A stretch of DNA of 64,000 bases from Nitrospirillum iridis (GCF_014205765.1 NZ_JACIIZ010000001.1:301718-365717), one strand, 5' to 3'. Shown: positions 36,936 to 45,978, counted from the first letter of the stretch. Notes: a model not told the origin generated them from the sequence alone. Made by a program: numbers and translations.

Positions 36936-38411
36936 ATGCGGTGGGCGGGATGGTGGATGGGTATTGGGGCGGCGGTCGCGCTGACCGCCCTGCCGGCGGT
37001 GGCGATGGCCCAACCCAAGGCGGTGGCGGCATCCGCCGCGGCCGACCCTCTCGCGGCCCAGGTGGACGCCTTCCTGCAAGCCCAGATGCGGGCGGGCGGC
37101 ATTCCCGGGATGCAGGTGGCGGTCATCCAGCACGGCCGCCTGGTGCTGTCGCGCAGCTATGGCATCGCGAATCTCCAGACCCCGGTGCCGGTGACGGCGG
37201 AGACCATCTTCGCCGTCAACTCCATCACCAAGGCCTTCACCGGCGTCGCCGCGATGCGCCAGGTGCAAGAGGGACGCCTGGACCTCGATGCGCCGGTGGG
37301 CCAGTACCTGGCCGACCTGCCCGCCGCCTGGCGCCCCATCACCATCCGCCAGCTGCTGACCCACATGTCGGGCCTGCCCGACATCAACCGCGCGCCGGGC
37401 GACCGGGATGAGCGCGTGGGGGGCGACGCCATCTGGGCCTGGGTCCAGGCCCAGCCCATGAAGTTCACCCCCGGTGAGCGCTTCGATTATTGCCAGACCA
37501 ACTACACCCTGATCCAGCGGGTGGTGGACGGGCTGACGGGCCAGCCGCCCGATACGCCCATCAACGGCTGGGAGTTTGAGGCGGCGGGCATGACCCACAC
37601 CGCCTATGGCGACAGTGGCATGGTGACACCGGGCAAGGCGGCGGGATACCGCAACAGCTATGCGCCGGGGCCGGACGGCGCGCCCGTCGCCACGCCCCAC
37701 CCGGTTTATGAGCTGTTCCGTCCCATGCATCGCGCCTCCTCCGGCCTGGACAGCACGGCGGAGGACATGGCGCGCTGGATGATCGCCGTCAGCCAGGAGC
37801 GATTGCTGGATGCCGACAGCCTGCGCCTGCTGTGGACCCCGGCCCGCTTCAACGACGGCCGCGCGAGCCAGTGGGGCCTGGGCTGGGTGGTGCTGAACCG
37901 GGGCGACCACCGCGCCGTGGGCATGACCGGCGGCAGCCGCTCCGCCTTCTTCCTCTATCCCGAGGACGATGTCGGCGTTGTCATCTTGACCAACCTGTCC
38001 GGCGCCAATCCGGAGGACATGATCGACCAGGTGGCCGCCTTCTACGGCGCCAAGCTGACGGGTGTCGCGGCGCTCAGGGCGGAGTTGCAGCGCCGGGGCT
38101 ATGACCAGGCCGCCGCCCTCTATGCCGAGTTGAAGGCCAAGGACCCGGCCTTCCAGGTGGAGGAGGCGGAACTGAACGACTGGGGCTACCGCCTGCTCAG
38201 CAACGGCCAGCCCCGGAACGCCCTGCCGCTGCTGAAGCTGGTGGCTGACCTGTTCCCCGCCAGCGGCAACGCCCAGGACAGCCTGGCCGAGGCGCTGGCC
38301 GCCACCGGCGACAAGGCGGGGGCCATCGTGGCCTACCAGCGCTCGCTGGAGCTGGACCCGAAGAACACGAACGCGGAACGGAGGCTGGTGGCGTTGAAGG
38401 CGGGCGGGTGA
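36936..38411 (+). CDS. Serine hydrolase (beta-lactamase class C/PBP4-like) with TPR tail
   Basis: The 491-residue secreted protein has a signal peptide (about 25 residues, ending VAMA/QPK) and a beta-lactamase-type catalytic domain. The SxxK motif is S96-I-T-K99. The second motif region reads ERFDYCQTNYTLI, with Y185-C186-Q187 in place of the common Y-S-N. The last motif region has GMTGGSRSAFFLYPED. A C-terminal extension (about 375-491) contains TPR-like helices (GYRLLSNGQPRNALPLLKLV, EALAATGDKAGAIVAYQRSL). It is probably a periplasmic esterase or peptidase rather than a true beta-lactamase. Confidence 0.85.
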   Translation: MRWAGWWMGIGAAVALTALPAVAMAQPKAVAASAAADPLAAQVDAFLQAQMRAGGIPGMQVAVIQHGRLVLSRSYGIANLQTPVPVTAETIFAVNSITKAFTGVAAMRQVQEGRLDLDAPVGQYLADLPAAWRPITIRQLLTHMSGLPDINRAPGDRDERVGGDAIWAWVQAQPMKFTPGERFDYCQTNYTLIQRVVDGLTGQPPDTPINGWEFEAAGMTHTAYGDSGMVTPGKAAGYRNSYAPGPDGAPVATPHPVYELFRPMHRASSGLDSTAEDMARWMIAVSQERLLDADSLRLLWTPARFNDGRASQWGLGWVVLNRGDHRAVGMTGGSRSAFFLYPEDDVGVVILTNLSGANPEDMIDQVAAFYGAKLTGVAALRAELQRRGYDQAAALYAELKAKDPAFQVEEAELNDWGYRLLSNGQPRNALPLLKLVADLFPASGNAQDSLAEALAATGDKAGAIVAYQRSLELDPKNTNAERRLVALKAGG

Positions 38412-38487
38412 GGGGGCATGGACAGGACCGGGCCGGGGACGTAAATTTACGGTGTGCCCGCAAATTGGATCAGCGATCCCAGTCCTG

Positions 38488-38784
38488 ATGAACCGTGACC
38501 ACGCCATACGTCTGTTGAAGCAGCACGAACCGGAATTCCGCCGTGCCGGCATCGGCGCGCTGTTCCTGTTCGGGTCGGTCGCGCGGGGTGAGGCGACCGA
38601 CACGTCCGACGTGGATGTCTTTTTCGACCTGGACCAACCGCAAGGCTTCACCCTGTTCAGCCTGGCGGCGGTGCAGGAGCGCCTGCAGGACATTCTGGGC
38701 GCGAAGGTGGACATCATGACCCGCGAGGCCATCCACCCCCGGCGGCGCGGTCGGATCGAGGCGGATGCGGTACGTGTGTTTTGA
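38488..38784 (+). CDS. mntA: MntA-type antitoxin nucleotidyltransferase
   Basis: This 98-residue minimal nucleotidyltransferase has the GS motif FLFGSVARGEATDTSDVDVF with D41 and D43 as the metal-binding pair. MntA proteins neutralise HepT by adding AMP residues to it. The start is ATG 38488 (MNRDHAIRLLK). The stop overlaps the HepT start by one base. The module sits between thyA and folA and is the likely insertion that split them. Confidence 0.9.
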   Translation: MNRDHAIRLLKQHEPEFRRAGIGALFLFGSVARGEATDTSDVDVFFDLDQPQGFTLFSLAAVQERLQDILGAKVDIMTREAIHPRRRGRIEADAVRVF

Positions 38785-39143
38785 TGTCCGACAGCCCGGC
38801 CGTCGACATCTTACTGGACATTCTGGAGCTGATCGCCCGGATCGAACGGCAGGTTGCGACGCTGGACCGGCAAACGTTCCTGAACGACATGGACGTCCAG
38901 GATGCCACCGCCTATCGCATCCTGGCCATTGGGGAGGCATCCAAGGATCTGGATGAAGCCTTGAAGGCCCGGCATCCGCAGGTGCCGTGGCGGCAGGTTC
39001 TCGGCATGCGCAATCTGCTGATCCACGAATATTTCATGCGGGAAAGCGCCATCCTGTGGGAAACAGTCAAGGTCGGATTGCCCACACTGGCGGACGTTTG
39101 CCGCGTTGAGCTGGCCCGGGCGGGCTGGCGCCCCGCTGACTGA
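38784..39143 (+). CDS. hepT: HepT-type toxin (HEPN RNase)
   Basis: The 119-residue all-helical HEPN protein has the catalytic RX4HXY motif R76-N-L-L-I-H81-E-Y83. Other landmarks are YRILAIGEASKDLDEAL and HPQVPWRQVLGMRNLL. HepT is an RNase kept inactive by MntA through AMPylation of this motif. It overlaps mntA by one base, so the two are translationally coupled. It ends 95 bases before folA. Confidence 0.92.
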   Translation: MSDSPAVDILLDILELIARIERQVATLDRQTFLNDMDVQDATAYRILAIGEASKDLDEALKARHPQVPWRQVLGMRNLLIHEYFMRESAILWETVKVGLPTLADVCRVELARAGWRPAD

Positions 39144-39238
39144 CGCACCCCCGCCCTTTGATCTTCCGCATTCTCCGGCACGGCGGTTTGCCGTAAAACC
39201 GCAGGCCTTGAGCGTTCATCAGCCAGGCCCGCGCACCC

Positions 39239-39772
39239 ATGACCGATCCCGCCGCCATCCCCTTGGCCCTCATCGCCGCCGTGTCGACCAACAACGTCAT
39301 CGGCGTGGAGAACCGCCTGCCATGGCGCTTGAAGGGGGATCTGAAGTATTTCAAGGAGATGACCCTGGGCAAACCGGTGGTCATGGGCCGGCGGACGTGG
39401 GAGAGCATCGGGGCCAAGCCGCTGCCGGGCCGCACCAACGTCATCGTCACGCATAAGCAGGACTACCGCGCCCAGGGCGGCGTGGTGTGCCACAGCCTGG
39501 ACGCCGCCATCGCCCAGGCCCGCCTGATCGCGGCGGCGGATGGGGCGGCCGAGGTCATGGTCATCGGCGGGGAGCTGCTGTTCGCCACCGCGCTGAAGAC
39601 CGCGCACCGGCTGTACCTGACCGAGGTCCACGCCAACCCCGAGGGCGACGCCTTCTTCCCCGCCTTCGACCGGGCGGAGTGGCGCGAGGTGTCGCGCCGC
39701 GACGTGCCGGCGCTGGAGGTGGCGGTCGATCCCGCCCCCGCCCACAGCTTCGTGGTGCTGGAGCGCGCCTGA
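39239..39772 (+). CDS. folA: Dihydrofolate reductase
   Basis: This 177-residue type I DHFR reduces dihydrofolate to tetrahydrofolate. ALIAAVSTNNVIGVENRLPW is the standard N-terminus, GRRTWESIGAKPLPGRTNVIVT the NADPH region, VMVIGGELLF the second cofactor contact and YLTEVHANPEGDAFFP the C-terminal part. The acidic residue D34 (GDLKYFKEM) occupies the usual position. It overlaps the next gene's start codon by one base. Confidence 0.96.
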   Translation: MTDPAAIPLALIAAVSTNNVIGVENRLPWRLKGDLKYFKEMTLGKPVVMGRRTWESIGAKPLPGRTNVIVTHKQDYRAQGGVVCHSLDAAIAQARLIAAADGAAEVMVIGGELLFATALKTAHRLYLTEVHANPEGDAFFPAFDRAEWREVSRRDVPALEVAVDPAPAHSFVVLERA

Positions 39773-40431
39773 TGATCCTGACGCCCATCCCCCTGGAGGA
39801 TTTGCCGGCCATCCTGGACGATTTGCGCCGCCGCATGCGGGCCGAGGTTCCGGCCGTGCCGCGCCTCGCGGTCGAGGTGTTCGAGCGCATCGCCGCCACC
39901 CTGGAGCTGGTGCCCATGGGCGTGGACACGCCCCAGCACCGGGCGGCCGGCATCGCCCTTGCCCATCGCTTCGGCATAGCGACCATTGATGAGCTGCCCA
40001 TGCAGGCCTACAGCTGGGACGGGCACGCCATCCGTACCCAGAGCGAATCCTACGTCCTGATCCATGAGATCGGGCATTGGCTGGTGGCGCCGCCGGAGCG
40101 CCGGGGGCTGGTCGATTTCGGCCTGGGCGCCGGGCCGGAGACCGGCCGCATCGCGGAGGCCAACGCCGCCATCTGCGTCGACCTGGAAACCCAGATCGAG
40201 GAGGAGGCCCTGTCCTCCCTCATCGGCATCCTGTGGGAGGTGGAGCTGGGCCAACCCGCCATCCTGGCCTTCCTGGAGCAGAACTGGCTGGAAGGCTGGG
40301 ACCGTCCCGCCTGCATTGACAATCTGGCGGCCAACCTGGCCAATTTGCATCGGCGGGGTTTGATTGATGCGAATTACCGCCCCGTGGCGCCAGAACATTT
40401 CGAAGTAATGGGGCGTGTCGCAAGCTTGTAA
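39772..40431 (+). CDS. HExxH protein, EpmC-like
   Basis: The 219-residue product contains H98-E-I-G-H102-W (SYVLIHEIGHWLVAPPERR). The same signature and context (HEIGHW followed by PERR and then VDFGLG) occur in the elongation-factor-P hydroxylase EpmC family, so it is likely a metal-dependent enzyme of that fold. The N-terminal half (LPAILDDLRRRMRAEVPAVP) is not characteristic. No efp, epmA or epmB lies in the window, so an EF-P role is not established. It overlaps the folA stop by one base and is probably co-translated. Confidence 0.6.
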   Translation: MILTPIPLEDLPAILDDLRRRMRAEVPAVPRLAVEVFERIAATLELVPMGVDTPQHRAAGIALAHRFGIATIDELPMQAYSWDGHAIRTQSESYVLIHEIGHWLVAPPERRGLVDFGLGAGPETGRIAEANAAICVDLETQIEEEALSSLIGILWEVELGQPAILAFLEQNWLEGWDRPACIDNLAANLANLHRRGLIDANYRPVAPEHFEVMGRVASL

Positions 40432-40584
40432 TATGGTGCATTGCGGCAAAAGCAATAGGCCCCGCCGCCAAATGGAACGCGCGGCGACAGAACGGCCATA
40501 AGTCCCTATACTGACGGGGGATTGTCAGGCCCAGGGCCATCGGTCACTGTTTTGTTTAACAAACAGACCGAGAGGGTTGCCCCA

Positions 40585-42033
40585 ATGTCGATCGCGCACG
40601 CGTCGTCCGCCCCTGTTCCGTCCACCCCTACCCCAGCCGCCCTTGCCCCGTCCCCTGACAGCCCCGGCGATGCCGGCCCCGCCATCCTGTCCCTGATCGG
40701 CAACACGCCGCTGATCCGCGTCACCAAGGTCGATACCGGCCCGTGTGAGCTGTACCTGAAGCTGGAGAACCAGAACCCCGGCGGCTCCATCAAGGACCGT
40801 ATCGGCCTCGCCATGGTGGAGGGGGCGGAGAAGTCCGGCCGCCTGAAGCCCGGCGGCACGGTGGTGGAGGCGACGGCCGGCAACACCGGCTTAGGCTTGG
40901 CCCTGGTCTGCGCCGCCAAAGGCTATCGCCTGGTGCTGGTCATCCCCGACAAGATGGCGGCGGAGAAGATCAACCATCTACGCGCGCTGGGCGCCGAAAT
41001 CCACGTGACGCGCAGCGATGTGGGCAAGGGCCATCCCGACTATTACCAGGACATCGCCGAGCGGCTGGCCGGGGAAATCCCGGGTGCGGTCTACATGAAC
41101 CAGTTCGCCAACCCCGACAACCCGGCGGCGCATGAGCGCTGGACGGGGCCGGAGCTGCTGCGCCAGATGGACGGGCGCTTGGACGCGGTGGTGGTGGGTG
41201 TCGGCTCCGGCGGCACGCTGACCGGTCTCGGCCGCTATTTCCGCGCGGCCAGCCCGCGCACCCGCCTGGTGCTGGCCGACCCCCAGGGCTCCATCCTGCG
41301 CGACCTGGTCAAGACCGGCCGCCATGACGAGCCCGGCAGCTGGGTGGTGGAGGGCATCGGCGAGGATTTCGTGCCGCCCAACTGTGACCTGCAGTTCGTG
41401 GACGACGCCTATACGGTGCCCGATTCCGAAAGCCTGAACGCCGCCCGCGAGTTGCTGCGCAAGGAGGGCGTGTTGGGCGGGTCGTCCAGCGGCACGCTGT
41501 TCGCCGCCGCGCTGCGCTATTGCCGGGCGCAGACGGTGCCCAAGCGGGTGGTCACCCTGGTCTGCGACACCGGCAACAAGTACCTCTCCAAGATGTTCAA
41601 TGACGGCTGGATGGCCGACCAGGGCTTCCTGCCGCGTGAGCGGACGGGTGACCTGCGCGACCTGATGACCCGGCGGGTGGACAAGGGGCAGGTCGTGACC
41701 GTGTCCCCTGACGACACCCTGCTGACGGCGTACAAGCGCATGCGCATCGCCGACGTCTCGCAGCTGCCGGTGATGCAGGGCGGCCGGGTGGTGGGCCTGC
41801 TGGACGAGTCCGACCTGCTGCTGCACGTGGAGCCCGACCCCAGCCGCTTTCGCGGGCCGGTCAGCGGGGCCATGACGGCGCGGCTGGAAACCGTGCCGGT
41901 GACCGCCCCCATCGGCGTGCTGGACGGCATCTTCAGCCGCAACATGGTGGCCCTGGTCACCGAGGACGACGCCTTCTTGGGATTGCTGACCCGTGTCGAC
42001 CTGCTGAACCATCTGCGGCGTCAACTGGGCTGA
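40585..42033 (+). CDS. Cystathionine beta-synthase
   Basis: The 482-residue PLP enzyme condenses homocysteine and serine to cystathionine. The PLP lysine is K70 in NPGGSIKDRIG. The PLP-binding Gly-rich loop is VGSGGTLTGLGRY and the substrate loop is TAGNTGLGLALV. A C-terminal pair of CBS domains (DLMTRRVDKGQVVTVSPDD and VMQGGRVVGLLDESDLLL) completes it. It lacks the heme-binding N-terminus of animal enzymes. The start is ATG 40585, preceded by AGAGGGTTG. It forms the first step of reverse transsulfuration with the next gene. Confidence 0.93.
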   Translation: MSIAHASSAPVPSTPTPAALAPSPDSPGDAGPAILSLIGNTPLIRVTKVDTGPCELYLKLENQNPGGSIKDRIGLAMVEGAEKSGRLKPGGTVVEATAGNTGLGLALVCAAKGYRLVLVIPDKMAAEKINHLRALGAEIHVTRSDVGKGHPDYYQDIAERLAGEIPGAVYMNQFANPDNPAAHERWTGPELLRQMDGRLDAVVVGVGSGGTLTGLGRYFRAASPRTRLVLADPQGSILRDLVKTGRHDEPGSWVVEGIGEDFVPPNCDLQFVDDAYTVPDSESLNAARELLRKEGVLGGSSSGTLFAAALRYCRAQTVPKRVVTLVCDTGNKYLSKMFNDGWMADQGFLPRERTGDLRDLMTRRVDKGQVVTVSPDDTLLTAYKRMRIADVSQLPVMQGGRVVGLLDESDLLLHVEPDPSRFRGPVSGAMTARLETVPVTAPIGVLDGIFSRNMVALVTEDDAFLGLLTRVDLLNHLRRQLG

Positions 42034-42088
42034 CCCGCCCTACCGCTCCGCTCTTCTCCCCCTCCCGGTCTTCCCACAAGGAACCCCC

Positions 42089-43282
42089 ATGGCCGACGAC
42101 AGCCCCACCCGCGCCCTTCCCAACCAGCGGGCCTTCGCCACCCGCACCGTGCACGCGGGGCAGGAGCCGGACCCCAGCACCGGCGCCATCACCGTGCCCA
42201 TCTACGCCACCTCGACCTATGTCCAGGAAAGCCCCGGCGTCCATAAGGGCTATGAGTACAGCCGCAGCCAGAACCCCACCCGCATGGCCTATGAACGCTG
42301 TGTGGCGGATCTGGAGGGGGGCGTGCGGGGCTATGCCTTCGCCTCCGGCCTGGCGGCGGAGGCGACCATCCTGGAACTGCTGGACGCTGGCAGCCACATC
42401 ATCGCCATGGACGACCTTTACGGCGGCACCTACCGGCTGTTCGAGCGGGTGCGCAAACGGACCATGGGCCTGTCCGCCAGCTTCGTCGACATGACCGACC
42501 CGGCCCGGCTGGAGGCGGCGCTGACCCCCAACACCCGCATGCTGTGGGTGGAGACGCCGACCAATCCGCTGTTGAAGCTGGTGGATCTGGAGGCGGTGGC
42601 CGCCTTCGCCCGGCGGCATGGCCTCATCGCCGTCTGCGACAATACCTTCGCCACGCCCTACGCCCAGCGCCCGCTGGAACTGGGCTTCGATGTCGTCGTG
42701 CACTCCGCCACCAAGTACCTGAACGGTCATTGCGACATGGTGGGCGGTGTCGCCGTGGCGCGGGAGGAGGGGGCGGTGGCGGAGCGCCTGGGCTTCCTGC
42801 AGAACGCGGTCGGGGCGGTGGCCGGTCCCTTCGACAGCTTCCTGGCCTTGCGCGGCCTGAAGACCTTGTCGCTGCGCATGGAACGGCACGGGTCCAACGC
42901 CGCCGCCATCGCCCAGTGGCTGGAGCGGCACCCGGCGGTGGCGCGGGTGCGCTATCCCGGCCTGGCCAGCCATCCACAGCATGACCTGGCCCGGCGCCAG
43001 ATGCGCGGCGCCGGCGGCATGGTCTCCGTCAGCCTCAAGGGCGGGCTGGGCGCCGCCAAGCGCCTGCTGGAACGGACGGAGCTGTTCTCCCTGGCCGAAA
43101 GCCTGGGCGGGGTGGAAAGCCTGATCGAGCATCCGGCCATCATGACCCATGCCTCCATCCCGGCGGAGCTGCGGGCGGCGGCGGGCATCGATGACGGCCT
43201 GGTGCGCCTGTCCGTGGGCATCGAGGATGTGGACGATCTGATCGCCGACCTGGATGCGGGCCTCAACGCTACCCTGGCCTAA
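42089..43282 (+). CDS. Cystathionine gamma-lyase
   Basis: This 397-residue fold-type I PLP enzyme cleaves cystathionine to cysteine, 2-oxobutyrate and ammonia. The PLP lysine is K209 in HSATKYLNGHCDMVGG. Other landmarks are YEYSRSQNPTRMAYE, DDLYGGTYRLFERV and SLGGVESLIEHPA. It is 55 bases after the synthase, so the pair likely forms an operon. A cystathionine gamma-synthase/lyase ambiguity remains inherent to the family, but the partner gene favours the lyase. No clear terminator follows. Confidence 0.93.
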   Translation: MADDSPTRALPNQRAFATRTVHAGQEPDPSTGAITVPIYATSTYVQESPGVHKGYEYSRSQNPTRMAYERCVADLEGGVRGYAFASGLAAEATILELLDAGSHIIAMDDLYGGTYRLFERVRKRTMGLSASFVDMTDPARLEAALTPNTRMLWVETPTNPLLKLVDLEAVAAFARRHGLIAVCDNTFATPYAQRPLELGFDVVVHSATKYLNGHCDMVGGVAVAREEGAVAERLGFLQNAVGAVAGPFDSFLALRGLKTLSLRMERHGSNAAAIAQWLERHPAVARVRYPGLASHPQHDLARRQMRGAGGMVSVSLKGGLGAAKRLLERTELFSLAESLGGVESLIEHPAIMTHASIPAELRAAAGIDDGLVRLSVGIEDVDDLIADLDAGLNATLA

Positions 43283-43480
43283 TCCTGTGGCCTAATCCGG
43301 CGGCCTAGACCTGTCGGTTGTGGCAGCCTAACCTTTTGCCACATGGTCTTTGCCGCGAAAACGCGGCATTCCCATGCGATGTTGTTGTGTCATCGTGCCC
43401 ATGAAGTCGGCGCTGGGAAATCGGCCCCGGGAAATCGGGAAGCCGTTCTAATGTTTGGCAGTTTGGCTTGAGGTTAGGCG

Positions 43481-43699
43481 ATGCGGCGTCTGTTCGGTTC
43501 TGATGTGAAGCGGGCCCCCGCTCATCGGGGCGCCTCCGGTGGGCGCGTGGCCAACCCCGCGTCCGACATCGATTACCTGCCCCTGGGCCTGACGGCGGAG
43601 CAGATGGCGGCGCTGGAAGAGGCCTTCCTGGAAGAGCAAGCCGCCACCCGCGCCACCGGCCGCAAGGCCGGCCTGTTCTGGGGACGGCGGGGGCGCTGA
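43481..43699 (+). CDS. Short hypothetical protein
   Basis: The 72-residue frame reads like a real small protein with an alpha-helical middle (LGLTAEQMAALEEAFLEEQAAT) and a basic end. Codon use fits the region, and a weak GAGG site precedes it. No family is recognised. It lies between the transsulfuration operon and a toxin-antitoxin pair. The assignment is tentative. Confidence 0.4.
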   Translation: MRRLFGSDVKRAPAHRGASGGRVANPASDIDYLPLGLTAEQMAALEEAFLEEQAATRATGRKAGLFWGRRGR

Positions 43700-43775
43700 A
43701 CCGAGCCCGCGTCTCGACACGGCATAGCGTCGATGCCATCTTCAGTGGGCCTGGCCATTACCTGGAGTATCGGCG

Positions 43776-44003
43776 ATGACCCGCTTACTTGAACAAGCCG
43801 TTGAAGCGGTGCGCGTTTTGCCGGACGCGGTTCAGGACGAACTCGCCCACGTCCTTCTCCAACTTGCTGGCTTGGATCAGGCGGCGGTCGAGTTGACGGA
43901 TGAGGAGATGGCGGGGCTGGAGGAGTCGCTGGCTCAGGCTGAGCGCGGTGAGTTTGCCAGCGATGAAGAAATTCAGGCGATTTGGGCCAAGCACGGTCTA
44001 TGA
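43776..44003 (+). CDS. Antitoxin of a ParE-type pair
   Basis: The 75-residue acidic protein (LLEQAVEAVRVLPDAVQDELA, LTDEEMAGLEESLAQAERGEFASDEEIQAIWAKHGL) matches the short addiction-module antitoxins. It overlaps the toxin gene by four bases (ATGA). The last residues IWAKHGL are typical of this group. Confidence 0.9.
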   Translation: MTRLLEQAVEAVRVLPDAVQDELAHVLLQLAGLDQAAVELTDEEMAGLEESLAQAERGEFASDEEIQAIWAKHGL

Positions 44004-44281
44004 AGGTCCGTTATACGCCGGCGGCCGGCGCCGAACTTGCGGCGATACTGGATTATATTGACGAGCGCTCGCCATCGGGGGCTCGGAACGTCAAGCGCAG
44101 GCTTCAGGATATTGTCGCCATATTGGCGGCCCACCCTTACGTCGGGCGCCTCACGAAGCGCCCAGGCATTCGACGCGCGGTGGCCACCCCATACCCGTAC
44201 CTGATTCTCTATCAGGTTATGGGGGACAGTATCGTCATCCACGGCTTCCGCCACACGGCCCGGCGCCCGAGCGAAGACTGA
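44000..44281 (+). CDS. ParE/RelE-type toxin
   Basis: The 93-residue product has the ParE-type fold: KVRYTPAAGAELAAILDYIDERSPSGARNV at the N-terminus, LAAHPYVGRLTKRPGIRRAVATPYPYLILYQV in the core and VIHGFRHTARRP at the end. The start is ATG 44000, overlapping the antitoxin stop; an upstream in-frame start at 43982 is less likely. It ends three bases before the convergent MT-A70 gene. Confidence 0.92.
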   Translation: MKVRYTPAAGAELAAILDYIDERSPSGARNVKRRLQDIVAILAAHPYVGRLTKRPGIRRAVATPYPYLILYQVMGDSIVIHGFRHTARRPSED

Positions 44282-44283
44282 GC

Positions 44284-44964
44284 CTACTCCGCCGCCGCGA
44301 CCCGGCGCTGGGTGGCGGAGTTGTGGGCGTAGGTGTCCCAGGTGGGCTCGTAGCTCTCATCCGCCTGGTTGCCCCACACGGTCCATTTGGGACGGGCGCC
44401 GCGGGCGAACATTTCCAGATAGGGGCCGGGGCTGCACGCCTCGATCAGCTCGTACTGCTCATCGGGTTTGCGCGAATGCTCGCGCTTGCGGGTGCCCAGG
44501 TAATTCACCTGGGTGCGGCCGGGGTCCAGCGTGCGGGCGTTCTTGCCGCGCACGCCGAACAGGATCAGTTCTGTGACGTTGCGGAAGTAGAAGCCCACGC
44601 CCCGCCCATCGGACCCGCCGTCCTTGCGCAGCTTATGCCACACCAGGTTGGTCTTGTACTGGAAGCCCCAGGCCTGCATGACCTGCAAGCCCTCGGGCAG
44701 CAGGGCGTTGGGCACCCACAGGTACAGGTGTGCCGTGTCGGCCAGCACCTTGGACACCGGCAGGGCGCAGATCTCCTCCACCGACATGGTGCCGTAGCGC
44801 GACAGGCGGTGATGCTCCGGCGCCATCTTGCCGGTGCGGTTCACGAATCGCCAGGGCGGGTCGGCCAGCACGGTGGCGAAGCGCTTCTTGCCGGCCGTGG
44901 CCAACAGATCGCGCGCCGGGTCCAGGGCAGACGTGGGGGAGGGGGCATCCAGGGGGGAAGTCAT
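44284..44964 (-). CDS. MT-A70-family adenine-N6 methyltransferase
   Basis: The 226-residue product has the catalytic DPPW motif at D35-P-P-W38 (TVLADPPWRFVNR). The MT-A70 landmarks are YGTMSVEEICALPVSKVLAD, HLYLWVPNALLPEGLQVMQ, KTNLVWHKLRKDGG, NVTELILFGVRGK and REHSRKPDEQYELIE. There is no partner restriction enzyme, so it is an orphan. The class methylates adenine in DNA or RNA. The recognition site cannot be deduced. It converges on the ParE-type toxin gene. Confidence 0.9.
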   Translation of the reverse strand: MTSPLDAPSPTSALDPARDLLATAGKKRFATVLADPPWRFVNRTGKMAPEHHRLSRYGTMSVEEICALPVSKVLADTAHLYLWVPNALLPEGLQVMQAWGFQYKTNLVWHKLRKDGGSDGRGVGFYFRNVTELILFGVRGKNARTLDPGRTQVNYLGTRKREHSRKPDEQYELIEACSPGPYLEMFARGARPKWTVWGNQADESYEPTWDTYAHNSATQRRVAAAE

Positions 44965-45072
44965 CGGGCCATGCTGCCTATTGCGGTCCGGCCCGTCAAT
45001 GAGTGGCCTGGGAACATAGATAGAACATGGGGGCTGCCAAAACGCAAGGCCGGCCCCCGATCGGGACGGGTG

Positions 45073-45978
45073 TCAGGGTCGCGGCGGCAGGGCGTCCAGC
45101 TTCTGGCGCAGCGACAGCAGGTCCCGCCAGGTTTCGCGCTTCGCCCCCGGGTTGCGCAGCAGGTAGGCGGGGTGCAGCAGCGGCAGGGCGGGCAGCGGCC
45201 GGGTCAGGCCGGGGCTGCCATAGTCGAACCAGCGGCCGCGCAGGCGGGTGATACCCTCCGTCTTGGCCAGCAGGGTCTTGGCCGAGATGCCGCCCAGGAA
45301 GACCAGGATATCGGGGTCCGCGATCTCCACATGCCGCTGCACGAAGGGCAGGCAGGCCGCGATTTCACTATCCGTCGGGTTGCGGTTGCCGGGCGGGCGC
45401 CAGGGCAGGACGTTGCTGATGTAGACCGCCTTGCCCGGATCCTCGGCATGGCGGTCCAGGCCGATGGCGGCCAGCATCCGGTCCAGCAGCGCGCCGGCGG
45501 GGCCGACGAAGGGCTTGCCCTGCCGGTCCTCCTGTTCGCCCGGCGCCTCCCCCACCAGCATGATTCGGGCCTTGGGGTTGCCGTCAGCGAAGACGGTGGA
45601 GGTCGCGGTTTGGCGCAGCGGGCAGCCATCGAACGACAGCAGGGCTTTGTGAAGATCCTCCAGCGTGGTGGCGGCCATGGCGGCGCTGCGCGCGCTGGCG
45701 CGCACCTCGTTCGCCCCGAAGGGGGCGGCCGGGGGGCCATCGGTGGCGACGGCTGGCGGGATGGCCGGCGGCGGGCTGAAACTTTTTTCCGGCGGTGTTG
45801 CCGCGCGGCCAGGGGCGGGCGCACCCGCGGGCGGGCGGGCGGGGGCGGCGTCGCGCGCAGTAGGCGTCCTGCGGCTGGCCACGCGGGTCCAATCCGTCGG
45901 CTGGTCGTTGATCGCTTCGTCGGCGCCGATCTCGACCAGCCAGGCCAGATCCGCGACGGCATTTGCCGTGTCAATCAT
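45073..45978 (-). CDS. Uracil-DNA glycosylase, family 4/5 type
   Basis: The 301-residue product has the iron-sulfur UDG core: [20 protein letters not shown] with the first cysteine ligand, then [24 protein letters not shown] as motif [21 protein letters not shown] and [14 protein letters not shown] as motif B. It excises uracil from DNA. A long Pro/Ala-rich segment (about residues 35-100) separates a short N-terminal part ([23 protein letters not shown]) from the catalytic core, a familiar feature of alphaproteobacterial members. It is divergent from the ETF-QO gene. Confidence 0.9.
   Translation of the reverse strand: MIDTANAVADLAWLVEIGADEAINDQPTDWTRVASRRTPTARDAAPARPPAGAPAPGRAATPPEKSFSPPPAIPPAVATDGPPAAPFGANEVRASARSAAMAATTLEDLHKALLSFDGCPLRQTATSTVFADGNPKARIMLVGEAPGEQEDRQGKPFVGPAGALLDRMLAAIGLDRHAEDPGKAVYISNVLPWRPPGNRNPTDSEIAACLPFVQRHVEIADPDILVFLGGISAKTLLAKTEGITRLRGRWFDYGSPGLTRPLPALPLLHPAYLLRNPGAKRETWRDLLSLRQKLDALPPRP

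Noticed and set aside
43319-43367. Terminator after the cystathionine gamma-lyase gene
   Set aside because: Two inverted repeats are present (TGTGGCA/TGCCACA and TGCCGCG/CGCGGCA) but neither is followed by a T-tract.
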